Part shown: positions 63,028 to 64,000 of the stretch, piece after piece
Position numbering within the stretch: the first letter of the stretch is position 1
Layout: every line of letters begins with the position of its first letter
Assembly (NCBI GenBank): GCA_016793465.1
Contig: JAEUJW010000107.1
Coordinates: forward strand, 62,001-126,000
Origin: Myxococcales bacterium
GTDB lineage: Bacteria; Myxococcota; Polyangia; Nannocystales; Nannocystaceae
DNA length: 64,000 nucleotides
Direction: 5' to 3'
Notes under the pieces: generated by a model
Told to the model about the DNA's origin: nothing
The model's input: the letters and a program-made list of their open reading frames with translations, nothing else
Databases searched by the model: none
Made by a program: the position numbers and the translations under genes

Positions 63028-63313
63028 GCACCCTCCTCCGGAAACCGGATTCGACTATACCAGCCCCGCCACGCCCTTATCCCCCGACCTCCGGCGCCTC
63101 GCAAAAAACATCAGACATGTCCGTGACACGGTCCGCGCTGCACGGACAGCGCGCCGCATGTCCGACATCACCGCCCCGGCCACTGTCACTTGATCCTGCA
63201 GGCATTGCAATGCATCGCCTGCACTCCACCCGCCCGACCCACGTTCTCTCGCCGGTCCGCGAGCGCCGAACGGTGCACAGCAACTTCGGCTCGCCGAACC
63301 TGCCTGCGGCCTT

Positions 63314-64000
63314 CTACCCAGCCGGCGCCGCGCACCTGCTCGCCTGCAGGGCCTCCGCCTCGGCGCGCAGCGGACCGTCCGCGGACAGCGACAGCCTCGC
63401 CTCCGTCAGCAGGTCGCACACCCGCGCCGCCGCCTCCGGCCTCCGCGACAGCTCGCGCGCCAGCCCGACCGCCGCCGCCGCGCGCTCCTCCGCCTTCATC
63501 CCCCCGGGCAGCGCCAGCACCTTCTCGTACCACTCGGTCGCCGCCGCGTGGTCGCCCAGCTTGCCGGCCATGTCCCCCGCGTGCACCGCCGCCGTCGCCT
63601 GCTTGCCCGCCTCGCGCCCGTACGCCGCCTCGAACGCCGACGCGGCGCGCTCGAACGATCGCCTCGCCTCCGCGTACCGCCCCGCGCCCGCCTCCAGCTG
63701 GCCCAGGCCGGCCAGCGCCTCGGCGAACATCGGGTCGTGCACGCCGGGCTTGTCGCCGGCGGAGATCGCCCGCTGGAAGCTGGCGCCGGCCTGCTCGAGC
63801 TTGCCGGTCCGCGCGTACACCCGCCCGAGCCCGACCAGCACGTGCATCAGGTACGGGTGCTCCTCCCCGTACGTCGACTCCATCAGCGCCCGCGCCTGCT
63901 CGTAGTGCCGCCGCGCCTCCTCGTAGCTCGCCTCCGCGAACGCCACGTCGCCGAGCCCGACCAGCGGGTAGGCCGCGTTCGGGTGCTGCTCGCCGACCGC
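63314..64000 (-). CDS. TPR-repeat protein, cut by window edge
   Basis: At least 229 residues, all from the C-terminal end of a longer protein: the frame stays open to base 64000, where the sequence reads GEQHPNAAYPLVGLGDVAFAEAS. It is a set of tetratricopeptide repeats of 42 residues, of the kinesin light chain-like type with the GEEHPYLMHVLVGLG motif, followed by more degenerate helices and a C-terminal segment ending CAAPAG. In myxobacteria such TPR arrays often follow a Ser/Thr kinase domain, so the missing N-terminus may be a kinase, but this cannot be seen. The 286 bases between this gene and the ADYC gene hold only copies of the TGTCC/GGACA words and inverted repeats near 63112-63170. 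Confidence 0.8.
   Translation of the reverse strand, partial: AVGEQHPNAAYPLVGLGDVAFAEASYEEARRHYEQARALMESTYGEEHPYLMHVLVGLGRVYARTGKLEQAGASFQRAISAGDKPGVHDPMFAEALAGLGQLEAGAGRYAEARRSFERAASAFEAAYGREAGKQATAAVHAGDMAGKLGDHAAATEWYEKVLALPGGMKAEERAAAAVGLARELSRRPEAAARVCDLLTEARLSLSADGPLRAEAEALQASRCAAPAG

Overview
The window looks like a piece of a myxobacterial chromosome, most likely the Nannocystaceae (Nannocystis, Plesiocystis, Enhygromyxa group). This is inferred from the very high GC, the large number of lipoproteins with Ser/Thr/Asp-rich linkers, the Cys-rich CGDG repeat protein, a MYXO-CTERM protein, an ADYC-type protein, a Ser/Thr kinase, a sigma-54 activator and hybrid histidine kinase, and many one-of-a-kind ATPases and membrane proteins. 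No rRNA, tRNA, CRISPR array, integrase or transposase was seen. About 45 genes cover nearly all of the sequence; the first and last are cut by the window edges.

Layout. 1-3018: operon of an SDR reductase (cut), an adenylate-forming ligase and a GNAT-like protein. 3112-6472: FG-GAP lipoprotein, family-4 glycosyltransferase, polysaccharide deacetylase. 6688-8967: ergothioneine genes egtB-egtD. 8971-10191: COQ4-like protein with its TetR regulator and a tandem operator. 10578-15402: an unrecognised P-loop ATPase converging on an HTTM membrane protein. 15495-18853: a TYAGPD-repeat protein converging on a radical SAM/SPASM and ATP-grasp pair. 18958-23871: hybrid histidine kinase, NitT/TauT-type ABC importer core, XRE-cupin regulator, histidine phosphatase. 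23872-28988: Cys-rich lipoproteins, a zinc-ribbon membrane protein and a DUF3037/HipA-like pair. 29098-38817: MerR regulator and sigma-54 activator, both behind -24/-12 promoters, then a cAMP-domain Ser/Thr kinase and a giant alpha-2-macroglobulin. 38991-48402: hen1-pnkp RNA repair, a ferritin-like lipoprotein and two convergent DNA methyltransferases. 48644-52463: acid-phosphatase-like lipoprotein, HDAC-type deacetylase, YceI lipoprotein, sirtuin. 52686-58485: GntR regulator, class III CoA-transferase, S9 peptidase, MYXO-CTERM protein. 58741-64000: a frameshifted HEAT/cyclophilin lipoprotein, a Cys-rich lipoprotein, an ADYC lipoprotein and a TPR protein fragment.

Three signals run across gene boundaries. 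First, a TANNNT hexamer lies only 6-9 bases before the start codon of at least 15 first genes on both strands, usually with no Shine-Dalgarno sequence, which points to widespread leaderless transcription. Second, an imperfect palindrome of about 18 bp (CCTGTCC, short loop, GGACATG, with a CCTGACC/GGCCA variant) is scattered through intergenic gaps and protein linkers. Third, short AT islands centred on TTAA, usually encoding Leu/Ile/Phe followed by Lys/Asn, punctuate the GC-rich genes.

The best candidates for something undescribed are the radical SAM/ATP-grasp/TYAGPD locus (possible peptide modification), the sigma-54 activator-MerR circuit with matching upstream sites, and the kinase next to an alpha-2-macroglobulin that lacks an export signal.
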